From: CAZQFV01 sp964613665
Lineage (GTDB): Bacteria; Chloroflexota; Chloroflexia; DTKN01
Assembly: GCA_964613665.1 (NCBI GenBank)
Contig: CAZTIG010000013.1
Span: 18,592-82,591 of the forward strand
Length of the DNA stretch: 64,000 nucleotides
Direction of reading: 5' to 3'
Shown here: one piece after another, positions 1-6,836 of the stretch
How the letters are laid out: each line of letters begins with the position of its first letter
Position numbering within the stretch: position 1 is the first letter of the stretch
Translations under genes and position numbers: made by a program
The notes under the pieces: generated by a model
What the model saw: only the letters and a program-made list of their open reading frames with translations
Database searches by the model: none
Told to the model about the DNA's origin: nothing

Positions 1-1
1 C

Positions 2-301
2 ATGGGCATCCTAGCCTCGGCCTTTGCCCGCAACGAGTTCCAGGTGGTGCAGTTCATCCCGCTGCTGATCATCCCGCAGGCCCTCTTGAGTGGCCTCTTC
101 TGGGCCGTGGAGGAGATGCCCGGCTACCTGCAGCCGTTCGCCTACATGGTGCCGCTCACCTACGCCAACCGGGCGCTGCGCGATGTGATGCTCCGCGGCT
201 ATGGTCTCGCCGAGACCTGGCCAAACCTGGCCATCCTCCTGGGTTTCGCCGCTCTGCTCATCGGCCTGGGCGCGCTGACGATGCGCCGGGAGGTGGCGTA
301 A
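2..301 (+). CDS. ABC-2 type transporter permease, C-terminal fragment
   Basis: This is the last 99 residues of a membrane protein that begins before the window. It has hydrophobic stretches around residues 15-35 and 75-92. The 'SGLFWAVEEMPGYLQ' and 'PLTYANRALRDVMLRG' segments are typical of the last two helices and C-terminal loop of ABC-2 family export permeases (PF01061/PF12698). Such proteins pair with a cytoplasmic ATPase, presumably encoded upstream. The ATG at position 2 is probably an internal Met, not the true start. Its 3' end overlaps the convergent ADP-ribosylglycohydrolase gene by 44 bp. The substrate cannot be told. Confidence 0.75.
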   Translation: MGILASAFARNEFQVVQFIPLLIIPQALLSGLFWAVEEMPGYLQPFAYMVPLTYANRALRDVMLRGYGLAETWPNLAILLGFAALLIGLGALTMRREVA

Positions 302-1277
302 GCAGCCGGCACAGAAGCCCTCCTTTTGCTGCCGCCAGCCGTGCGGCCAGCGCTTCGATTTCTTCGCGATCCTCCAGCCGGGCCAGCCACTCCGCCGGGA
401 TGGCCTCCGGCCCCAGCCGGGCCGCGCTGAGCGCGCCGGCCATGCAGGCGATCGAGTCGCTGTCGCCGTCGGTGTTGGCGCCGCGGCGCACGGCGGCGAC
501 GTAGTCGTCGGGGTAGCGCCGGACACAGTACAGCGCCAGGGCCACGGCCTCCTCGCCGACCCAGCCCGCGCCCAGGTAGTGCAGGGCCTCCTCCTCCTCC
601 TCGTCCTCTCGCTCCAGGCTGCGGACGAGCCGGCCGATGGCGGCGTCAAAGTCGGCCGAGATGCCGGCGCAGAAGGCGAGCACGGCGGCGGGCCACTCCT
701 CCACCGGCCGGCCGTCGAGGGCCAGCTTGACCAGGTAGGCCATGCCGATGCAGGCGGCGTCGGCGGCGGGGTGGCCGTGGGTGGCGATGCCGCTGGCGTG
801 GGCCACCTGGCGCAGCCGCTCGGGGTCGTGCTGGTAGAGGTAGCCCACGGGGGCCACGCGCATGGCCGAGCCATTGCCCTTGGAGCCGCGCACGCCGCTC
901 TCTGTCCAGGGGCGGCCCTGCTCCAGGTTGCGCGCCCCGGCCAGGCAGGTGTTCCCGGGAGCCCGCCTGGGGGTGGAGGGATCGTGCAGCCAGGCCACGT
1001 ACTGCCGCCCGACGGCCGCCATCAGGGTATCGAGGTCGGCGGCCGGCGCCTCGACCAGGGCGCGGGCCAGGTAGAGGGCCATCTGGGTGTCGTCGGTATA
1101 GAGGGCCGGCGTGGGTGGCTCCTGGATGCCGGCCGGCCCGTAGCGCCGGTAGATCGCCGGCAGGTGAAGGAACTCGGTGGGCGCGCCCAGGGCGTCACCG
1201 CAGGCCAGGCCCAGCAGGACGGCACGCGCCTGCGCCAGGACGGCGGTGCCGGGCGCTGGCGTCGATAGCTGGGCCAT
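258..1277 (-). CDS. ADP-ribosylglycohydrolase (DraG/ARH family)
   Basis: A 339-residue protein of the family that hydrolyses ADP-ribose from modified proteins or small molecules, using two Mg2+ ions. The family motifs occur in order: 'GLACGDALGAPTEF' near the N-terminus, metal-binding 'YTDDTQMAL', 'GNGSAMRVAP', 'HGHPAADAA', and the C-terminal metal site 'GANTDGDSDSIACMAG'. The start at 1277 was chosen because a purine-rich GGGGGG stretch lies just upstream and the homologous part begins immediately after it; the open frame continues to 1451 but that extension looks unlike the family. A good promoter (1314-1342) lies upstream, so the gene is divergent from the transporter operon. No partner ADP-ribosyltransferase is visible, so the target is unknown. 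Confidence 0.88.
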   Translation of the reverse strand: MAQLSTPAPGTAVLAQARAVLLGLACGDALGAPTEFLHLPAIYRRYGPAGIQEPPTPALYTDDTQMALYLARALVEAPAADLDTLMAAVGRQYVAWLHDPSTPRRAPGNTCLAGARNLEQGRPWTESGVRGSKGNGSAMRVAPVGYLYQHDPERLRQVAHASGIATHGHPAADAACIGMAYLVKLALDGRPVEEWPAAVLAFCAGISADFDAAIGRLVRSLEREDEEEEEALHYLGAGWVGEEAVALALYCVRRYPDDYVAAVRRGANTDGDSDSIACMAGALSAARLGPEAIPAEWLARLEDREEIEALAARLAAAKGGLLCRLLTPPPGASSARPGR

Positions 1278-1313
1278 GGCTGCCCCCCGATGGCTGGGTG
1301 TACGCTCGCTCCC

Positions 1314-1342
1314 AGTATACGCCCGCGGCATCTGTTCGTCAA
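1314..1342 (-). promoter_or_regulatory. sigma70-type promoter of the ADP-ribosylglycohydrolase gene
   Basis: On the minus strand, TTGACG (1342-1337), a 17-bp spacer and TATACT (1319-1314). It sits about 40 bp before the start codon at 1277. Confidence 0.7.
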
Positions 1343-1384
1343 GTAACAGAAGCCACGGCCGTATCAAAGTCGCCGGCCTTGACC

Positions 1385-1481
1385 GGCAAGTGCCCGGCTC
1401 CGGCAACGGCCCGACGCCGCACATCCAGGGACACGGCAATGGTGCGGCCATGCCGCACTGTACGCCGGCCGGGCACTTGCC
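1385..1481. repeat. Nested inverted repeats
   Basis: The arms GGCAAGTGCCCGGC (1385-1398) and GCCGGGCACTTGCC (1468-1481) are perfect reverse complements 69 bp apart. Between them GTGCGGC-CAT-GCCGCAC (1442-1458) forms a second hairpin. The same core GTGCCCGGC occurs in the terminator hairpin at 8242-8272. It could be an operator, a dispersed repeat or a cruciform; the sequence does not decide. Confidence 0.6.
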
Positions 1482-1536
1482 ATCCGCTGTGCATCGGCGC
1501 GACCTTGATATCGCCGTGAACAGAAGCGCGGAATAC

Positions 1537-1565
1537 TTGACTCCGCTGTCGTGCTGTGCTACAAT
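1537..1565 (+). promoter_or_regulatory. sigma70-type promoter of the rubredoxin-permease transporter operon
   Basis: TTGACT (1537-1542), 17-bp spacer, TACAAT (1560-1565). A short inverted repeat GTCTA-CC-TAGAC (1567-1578) covers the expected transcription start and may be an operator. The leader to the first gene is about 140 nt. Confidence 0.7.
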
Positions 1566-1712
1566 TGTCTACCTAGACGGCCGCTTGGAGTGCGACACAG
1601 CCCAGCATCGCTCTCTAGGGTATTCCGTTGAGGAGGTGAGCCAAGACCGCAGGGCCCTGGTACGGCCAGATTCTCGGATGCCGATTCCACAGATGAATCC
1701 GGAGGAGAAGCT

Positions 1713-3416
1713 ATGTCTGGCAAGCGCGCGCTGTACGTTTCCTTTGTGCTCCTCACTCTGGCGGCAACCCTGCTGGGTGCATGCGGCCCAACCCCGGCGC
1801 CAGCGACCTCCGTGCCGCCGACCGCGGTGCCGCCGACCGCGGTGCCGCCGACCGCGGTGCCGCCCTATGAGCCGATGAGCTACGCCGCCCCGGACTGCAC
1901 CTATGGCGGCGAGATGAAGGCGATCGAGGCCCTGGACGAGCTGACGGTCAGGTTCACGCTCTGCTACCCCGATCCGGCCTTCCCCTCCAAGGTGGCCTTC
2001 TCCGCCTTCCCGATCAACGACACCGCCTACCTGGAACAGACCGGCGGCGGCGGGGCACTCATCGACCAGCCCAACGGCACAGGCCCCTACAAGCTGCAGA
2101 GCTGGACGCGCGGGTCGGAGCTGGTCATGGTCCGCAACGACGACTACTGGGGTGGGCCGGCCAAGACCGAGAAGCTCATCTTCCGCTGGAACTCCGAGGC
2201 GGCCCAGCGCCTGGTCGAGCTGCAGGCTGGCACCGTGGATGGCATCGACAACATCGCCCCCGAGGCATTCGATATCGTCGCCAACGACCCCGATCTGCAG
2301 CTCATCGAGCGCCCCGGCACCAACGTCTTCTACCTGGGCATGAACAACTTTTTCCCGCCCTTTGACAACGAGCGGGTGCGCCAGGCTTTTGCCATGGCCA
2401 TCGACAAGCAGCGCATCGTCGACAACTTTTACCCGCGCGGCTCCTTCACCGCCTCCCAGTTCATGCCGCCCTCGATCTTTGGCTATACCCCCGAGGTCAC
2501 CTGGTGGCCCTATGATCCCGATCAGGCCAAGCAGATCCTCACCGAGGAGGGGCTGCTTCCAGGCATGAAGACTACCATCACCTACCGCGACGTGGTCCGC
2601 GGCTACCTGCCGCAGCCCGGCGTGGTCGCCCAGGACATCCAGGCTCAGCTGGCGGCCATCGGCGTGACCGCTGAGATCGTCGTCATGGAGTCCGGCGCTT
2701 TCATCGACGCCGCCGACGCCGGACAGCTCGAGGGCTTCCACCTGCTCGGCTGGGGTGCCGACTACCCCGATGCCACCAACTTCCTCGACTACCACTTTGG
2801 CAAGGGCGCCTCCAAGCAGTTCGGCGACGGGTTCCCCGACATCTGGGAGGCCCTGGACAAGGGGGCGGCGCTGGCCAAGCCCGAGGAGCGCTATCCCTGG
2901 TACGTCCAGGCCAACGAACTGATCAAGCAGCACGTGCCGATGATCCCCATCGCCCACGGCGGCTCCGGCCTGGCCTACAAGGCCGATGTCCAGGGGGCGC
3001 ACGCCAGCCCGCTCTCCAACGAGCAGTTCGCCCCCATGGATCCGGGTGGCCGCAACACCTTCGTCTGGATGCAGAACGCCGAGCCCATCGGCCTCTACTG
3101 CGCCGACGAGTCGGACGGCGAGTCGCTGCGCGCCTGCGAGCAGATCAACGAGGCCCTGCTGGGCTTTGAGATCGGCGGGTCCGCTGTGGTCCCCGGCCTG
3201 GCCACCCAGTGCGATGCCAACGCCGACCTGACCGAGTGGACCTGCACCCTGCGCTCCGGCGTCAAGTTCCACAACGGCGCCACCCTGGACGCTAACGACG
3301 TAGTGCTGTCCTACGTGGTGCAGTGGGATGCCGCGCATCCGCTGCACGTGGGCCGCGATGGCAGCTTCACCTACTGGAGCGGCCTGTTCGGTGCCTTCCT
3401 GAACGCTCCCAAGTAG
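1713..3416 (+). CDS. Circularly permuted SBP_5-family ABC transporter substrate-binding lipoprotein
   Basis: A 567-residue extracytoplasmic binding protein of the peptide/nickel (DppA/OppA, SBP_5) family. A signal peptide with lipobox LGAC (Cys24) is followed by a Pro/Thr linker made of VPPTA repeats (a 15-bp DNA repeat at 1812-1856). The order of the mature domain is unusual. The protein starts with what is normally the second part ('IEALDELTVRFTL', 'GTGPYKLQSW', 'RNDDYWGG'). It ends (about residues 455-567) with what is normally the first part ('DGESLRACEQ', 'PGLATQ', 'LRSGVKFHNGATLDANDVV'). Extra cysteines (Cys62, Cys84, Cys463, Cys475 and two more) suggest disulphides. It is first in the operon; the ligand is unknown. 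The start is fixed by GGAGGAG at 1701. Confidence 0.88.
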   Translation: MSGKRALYVSFVLLTLAATLLGACGPTPAPATSVPPTAVPPTAVPPTAVPPYEPMSYAAPDCTYGGEMKAIEALDELTVRFTLCYPDPAFPSKVAFSAFPINDTAYLEQTGGGGALIDQPNGTGPYKLQSWTRGSELVMVRNDDYWGGPAKTEKLIFRWNSEAAQRLVELQAGTVDGIDNIAPEAFDIVANDPDLQLIERPGTNVFYLGMNNFFPPFDNERVRQAFAMAIDKQRIVDNFYPRGSFTASQFMPPSIFGYTPEVTWWPYDPDQAKQILTEEGLLPGMKTTITYRDVVRGYLPQPGVVAQDIQAQLAAIGVTAEIVVMESGAFIDAADAGQLEGFHLLGWGADYPDATNFLDYHFGKGASKQFGDGFPDIWEALDKGAALAKPEERYPWYVQANELIKQHVPMIPIAHGGSGLAYKADVQGAHASPLSNEQFAPMDPGGRNTFVWMQNAEPIGLYCADESDGESLRACEQINEALLGFEIGGSAVVPGLATQCDANADLTEWTCTLRSGVKFHNGATLDANDVVLSYVVQWDAAHPLHVGRDGSFTYWSGLFGAFLNAPK

Positions 3417-3427
3417 AGCAACTCTGT

Positions 3428-3472
3428 GCGCGCTGGTGGGGTGTTGGCCAGTCCAATGCCCCACCAGCGCGC
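3428..3472 (+). repeat. Long intercistronic hairpin between binding-protein and permease genes
   Basis: The arms GCGCGCTGGTGGGG (3428-3441) and CCCCACCAGCGCGC (3459-3472) pair perfectly over 14 bp. The inner bases extend the stem to about 21 bp, leaving a 5-nt loop. No T-run follows, so it is more likely an mRNA-stabilising or partial-readthrough element than a full terminator. It could raise binding-protein expression relative to the permeases. Confidence 0.75.
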
Positions 3473-3490
3473 CCTCGCAGGGAAGAGCCC

Positions 3491-4570
3491 ATGATCGGCT
3501 ACATCGTCAGGCGGCTGCTGCTGGCCATCCCGGTCCTCCTGGGCATCCTCTTCGTGACCTTTGCCGTGGCCCGCTTGCTCCCGGGCGACCCTTGCCACGC
3601 CATGCTGCAGGAGAAGGCCACGGAAGAGGTCTGCGCCGACTTCAACCGCCGCTTCGGTCTGGACCAGCCCATCCCGATCCAGTTCGTCGACTACATCGGA
3701 GATGCGGTCCAGGCCAACTTCGGCAATTCCCTGCAGCAGGGCCGCCCGGTGGCCGAGCTGCTGGCCGAGCGCCTGCCGACCACCCTGGAGCTTTCCCTCG
3801 GTGCCCTGCTCTTTGCGGTCATCATCGGCATCCCCCTGGGCATCATCTCGGCCTACTGGCGCAACTCGATCGCCGACGTCTTCACCATGGTCCTGGCCAA
3901 CATCGGTGTCTCTATGCCGGTTTTCTGGCTGGGGCTGATGCTGGCCTATGCCTTCGGCGTGCTGCTGAAAGGCACGCCGCTGGCCCTGCCGCCATCGCAC
4001 CGCGCCGCTCCCGGGATGGCCCCTCCCCCGCTGTACGCGGGCTGGGGTACGCCGCCGGCCGAGGGGACCCTGTGGCGCTGGATCCTGGACTTTTTCTCCA
4101 ATTCCTACCTGTTCAACAACCTGGTGACCGGCCGCTGGTCGGAGCTGTGGGATGCTTTCAGGCACCTGATCCTTCCCGCGGTGGCGCTGGGGACGATCCC
4201 CATGGCCATCATCGCCCGCATGACCCGCTCCAGCCTGCTGGAGGTCCTGGGGCTGGACTATGTCCGGGTGGCCCGGGCCAAGGGCCTGCGCGAGCGCGCC
4301 GTCGTCATGCGGCATGCGATGCGCAACGCCTTGCTCCCCGTGGCCACAGTCATCGGGCTGGAACTGGGGTACCTGATGGGTGGGGCCATGCTCACCGAGA
4401 CGATCTTTGGCCTCAACGGGGTCGGTACAGCCCTGCTCACGGCGATCACAGCCCGCGACTACCCGGTGATCCAGGCCTTTACCCTGGTCGTGGCCATCAT
4501 CTTCGTGGTGGTCAACCTGCTGGTGGACCTGCTCTACGGCTTTCTCGATCCGCGGGTGCGCTTCGAATGA
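3491..4570 (+). CDS. DppB-like ABC transporter permease
   Basis: A 359-residue inner-membrane permease of the BPD_transp_1 family, one of two transmembrane subunits of this Dpp/Opp-type importer. The N-terminus 'MIGYIVRRLLLAIPVLLGI' is the usual first helix of DppB proteins. The EAA loop that contacts the ATPases is 'DYVRVARAKGLRERAVVMRH'. The C-terminus 'LVDLLYGFLDPRVRFE' is also standard. A loop of about 70 residues in the middle (near residues 165-215, Pro/Ala-rich) is longer than in classic DppB but common in the wider family. The start at 3491 fits the family's usual N-terminus; the open frame reaches further upstream into the hairpin region. Confidence 0.9.
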   Translation: MIGYIVRRLLLAIPVLLGILFVTFAVARLLPGDPCHAMLQEKATEEVCADFNRRFGLDQPIPIQFVDYIGDAVQANFGNSLQQGRPVAELLAERLPTTLELSLGALLFAVIIGIPLGIISAYWRNSIADVFTMVLANIGVSMPVFWLGLMLAYAFGVLLKGTPLALPPSHRAAPGMAPPPLYAGWGTPPAEGTLWRWILDFFSNSYLFNNLVTGRWSELWDAFRHLILPAVALGTIPMAIIARMTRSSLLEVLGLDYVRVARAKGLRERAVVMRHAMRNALLPVATVIGLELGYLMGGAMLTETIFGLNGVGTALLTAITARDYPVIQAFTLVVAIIFVVVNLLVDLLYGFLDPRVRFE

Positions 4571-4603
4571 ACCTCGTCGGCCAGTTGGCCGTGCAGATGC
4601 CTG

Positions 4604-5725
4604 ATGACAAAAGATAGGGTGATGAGGCTGTTCACCAGGAAAGAGAGACGCCGGGGGGGCCGCGCGACTGGCAGCCTATGGCGTGACGCTATGCGCTACC
4701 TGGTCCGCCAGCGCTCGGCCATCGTGGGCATGGTGATCCTGGGGGCGATGCTGCTGCTGGCCGTCTTTGCCCCGCTCATCAGCCCCTATGACCCGGTGCT
4801 GCCGATGATCCAGCTGCCCGAGCAGACGGCACTGATCTCTGCGAACACGTGGAGCTGCAAGAGCTGCTGCTACGTCTACGATCCTGCCGTGGGCGACCCC
4901 GACCACGGCATTCCCCCCGGGACGCAGTTCGCGGCCCTGCCCGACGACTGGGTCTGCCCGGTCTGCGGCGCTTCCAAGAAGGACTTTCAGAAGCCCACGC
5001 TGGTGCGCCAGCCCCCCTGCGTTCACGCTCTGGGCTGTTGCCAGAACTGGCCGCAACACATCCTAGGCACCGACAGCAACACCCGCGACCTGCTCAGCCG
5101 TGTGATCTACGGCTCGCGCTATTCGCTCTACGTCGGCTTCGCCTCGGTCGGGTTCGCCATCGTCATTGGTTCGCTGCTGGGCGCAGTGGCTGCGTATGCC
5201 GGTGGCTGGGTGGACAATGTTCTGATGCGCATTATGGACGTGCTGATGGCCTTTCCGGCCCTGATGTTGGCCATTGCCATCGTCTCGGTGCTGGGGACCG
5301 GGCTGGTCAATGCCCTGCTGGCCATCGGCATCGTCTCCATCCCGGCCTATGCCCGCGTCATGCGGGCCAGCGTGCTCTCCGTCAAGGAGCGCGATTTCGT
5401 GACCGCCGACCGGGCCCTGGGCTTTTCCCCGGCCAGCACGCTGTTTCGCCGGATCCTGCCCAATGCCCTGGCCCCCATGATCGTGCAGGGGACGCTGGGC
5501 ATCGCCACCGCCATCCTGAATGCCGCGGCTCTCTCCTTCCTGGGCCTGGGCGCGCAGAAGCCGATGCCCGAGTGGGGTGTCATGCTGGGAGACGAACGGT
5601 CCTATGCCCTGACCAACCCTCACCTGGTCCTCTTCCCGGGCCTGGCGATCATGCTGACCGTGCTGGCCTTTAACCTGCTGGGCGATGGCCTGCGCGATGC
5701 GTTGGACCCCCGGCTCAACCGCTGA
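4604..5725 (+). CDS. DppC-like ABC transporter permease with inserted rubredoxin domain
   Basis: A 373-residue permease of the OppC/DppC family, partner of the preceding DppB-like protein. The first helix spans about residues 39-60. A family-typical 'HILGTDSNTRDLLSRVIYG' segment follows at 152, then the remaining helices and the EAA loop 'DFVTADRALGFSPASTLFRR'. Between helix 1 and that segment lies a full rubredoxin-like domain (about residues 83-131) with Cys85-x2-Cys88 and Cys118-x2-Cys121. The outer loop carries four more cysteines (89, 139, 145, 146). Standard DppC topology puts this loop outside the membrane. The paralogue at 31617 has no such domain. The start could also be ATG 4622; neither has a strong ribosome binding site. 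Confidence 0.9.
   Translation: MTKDRVMRLFTRKERRRGGRATGSLWRDAMRYLVRQRSAIVGMVILGAMLLLAVFAPLISPYDPVLPMIQLPEQTALISANTWSCKSCCYVYDPAVGDPDHGIPPGTQFAALPDDWVCPVCGASKKDFQKPTLVRQPPCVHALGCCQNWPQHILGTDSNTRDLLSRVIYGSRYSLYVGFASVGFAIVIGSLLGAVAAYAGGWVDNVLMRIMDVLMAFPALMLAIAIVSVLGTGLVNALLAIGIVSIPAYARVMRASVLSVKERDFVTADRALGFSPASTLFRRILPNALAPMIVQGTLGIATAILNAAALSFLGLGAQKPMPEWGVMLGDERSYALTNPHLVLFPGLAIMLTVLAFNLLGDGLRDALDPRLNR
4850..4996 (+). other. Rubredoxin-like domain inserted in permease outer loop
   Basis: This codes for residues 83-131 of the permease. The features match classical rubredoxins closely: CxxC followed by 'YVYDPAVGDPDHGIPPGT', then 'LPDDWVCPVCGASKKDF'. The spacing between the second and third Cys is 30 residues, as in classical rubredoxins. 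The only notable change is Cys89 in place of the Gly that normally follows the first CxxC. Known rubredoxins bind one Fe (or Zn) with four Cys and act in electron transfer. An extracytoplasmic position inside an importer subunit is not something I can match to a described protein. Confidence 0.9.
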
Positions 5726-5750
5726 GGCCACCTGCTGCAGAGGGAAAGCG

Positions 5751-6770
5751 ATGAAGATGGGAACCCAGCGCGAGATCGCGGCCGCTACCCCCCCAGGCAG
5801 TGTCCTGTTGGACGTCCGCGACCTGCGCACCTACTTCTACACGCAGGATGGTGTGGTCAAGGCGGTGGATGGGGTCGACTTTGTGGTCCGGCGGGGCGAG
5901 ATCGTCGGCCTGGTGGGGGAGTCGGGCTGCGGCAAGAGCGTCACCTCGCTCTCGATCCTGCGCCTGATCGCCTACCCTGGCCGCATCGTTTCCGGCCAGG
6001 TCTTTTTCGACGGCGTGGATCTGCTCACCCTGCCGCGGCGCAAGATGCCGGACATCCGTGGCGACCGTATCTCGATGATCTTTCAGCAGCCGACGAGCTG
6101 CCTGAACCCGGTCTTTCACGTTGGTTTCCAGCTCTCCGAGGTGCTGGACATCCACAAGCTGCTGGAGAGCCGCGACCGCCGCCAGCGGGTGATCGAGCTG
6201 CTCGGCATGGTCGGTATCCCCGACCCGGAGAAGCGGGTCCACGCCTTCCCGCACGAGCTGTCGGGCGGGCAGGCCCAGCGAACGATGATCGCCATGGCCC
6301 TGGCCTGCACCCCGGAGCTGCTCATCGCCGACGAGCCGACCACCGCCCTGGACGTGACGATCCAGGCCCAGATCCTGGCCCTGATGCGCAAGCTCCAGGC
6401 CGATCTGGGGACGGCCATCATCCTGATCACCCACGACCTGGGGATCGTCGCTGACATGGCCTCGCGGGTAGCGGTGATGTACGCCGGCAAGATCGTCGAG
6501 GAGGCCGACACGCTGACCATGTTCAAAGAGCCGCTGCATCCGTACACACAGGGCCTGCTCGCCTCGGTTCCGGTGTTGGGCCAGGTCAAGACAGAGTTGG
6601 ACGTGATCCCCGGCATCGTGCCCAACCTGATCGACCTGCCGCCGGGCTGCCGCTTCGCGCCGCGCTGCCGCCAACGCGAGGAGCGGGGGCTGGAGATCTG
6701 CACGCAGGAGGAACCGGAGCTTTCTGCCGTTGGCCGGGGGCAGAAGGTGCGCTGCTGGTTGTACCGCTGA
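5751..6770 (+). CDS. DppD-like ABC transporter ATP-binding protein
   Basis: A 339-residue cytoplasmic ATPase that powers the importer together with the next gene product. It has Walker A 'GESGCGKS', Q-loop 'FQQP', signature 'LSGGQAQR', Walker B 'LLIADEPTTALD' and the switch His in 'LITHDLG'. The C-terminal oligo_HPY region has 'CRFAPRCRQ' and the later Cys that often form a metal site in this family. Length and order are orthodox. The start at 5751 is preceded by AGAGGGAAA and sits 25 bp after the permease stop. An upstream in-frame extension to 5685 would overlap the permease gene and lacks family similarity. Confidence 0.92.
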   Translation: MKMGTQREIAAATPPGSVLLDVRDLRTYFYTQDGVVKAVDGVDFVVRRGEIVGLVGESGCGKSVTSLSILRLIAYPGRIVSGQVFFDGVDLLTLPRRKMPDIRGDRISMIFQQPTSCLNPVFHVGFQLSEVLDIHKLLESRDRRQRVIELLGMVGIPDPEKRVHAFPHELSGGQAQRTMIAMALACTPELLIADEPTTALDVTIQAQILALMRKLQADLGTAIILITHDLGIVADMASRVAVMYAGKIVEEADTLTMFKEPLHPYTQGLLASVPVLGQVKTELDVIPGIVPNLIDLPPGCRFAPRCRQREERGLEICTQEEPELSAVGRGQKVRCWLYR

Positions 6771-6836
6771 GCTCTGCCGGGCGGCCGCAGGGCTGTCCTC
6801 GGGGGGCCCGTTGCTGGTGCTGCTGAGGGACAAGAC

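Larger units (their letters stand above)
1278..1712. other. Divergent intergenic region (435 bp) with promoters and inverted repeats
   Basis: No gene is seen here. It separates the ADP-ribosylglycohydrolase gene from the transporter operon and holds one promoter for each. Between them lies a structured stretch with a 14-bp perfect inverted repeat (1385-1398 and 1468-1481) enclosing a 17-bp palindromic hairpin (1442-1458). A GGAGGAG ribosome binding site at 1701-1707 serves the start at 1713. Confidence 0.7.

Noticed and set aside
3428..3472. Hairpin as intrinsic terminator ending the binding-protein transcript
   Set aside because: No T-run follows and the permease genes have no promoter of their own, so full termination would silence them.
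4604..5725. Rubredoxin stretch as a sequencing or assembly artefact
   Set aside because: The frame is open across both joins, the rubredoxin is complete, permease sequence resumes at the normal motif, and base composition does not change. Reads would still be needed to be certain.
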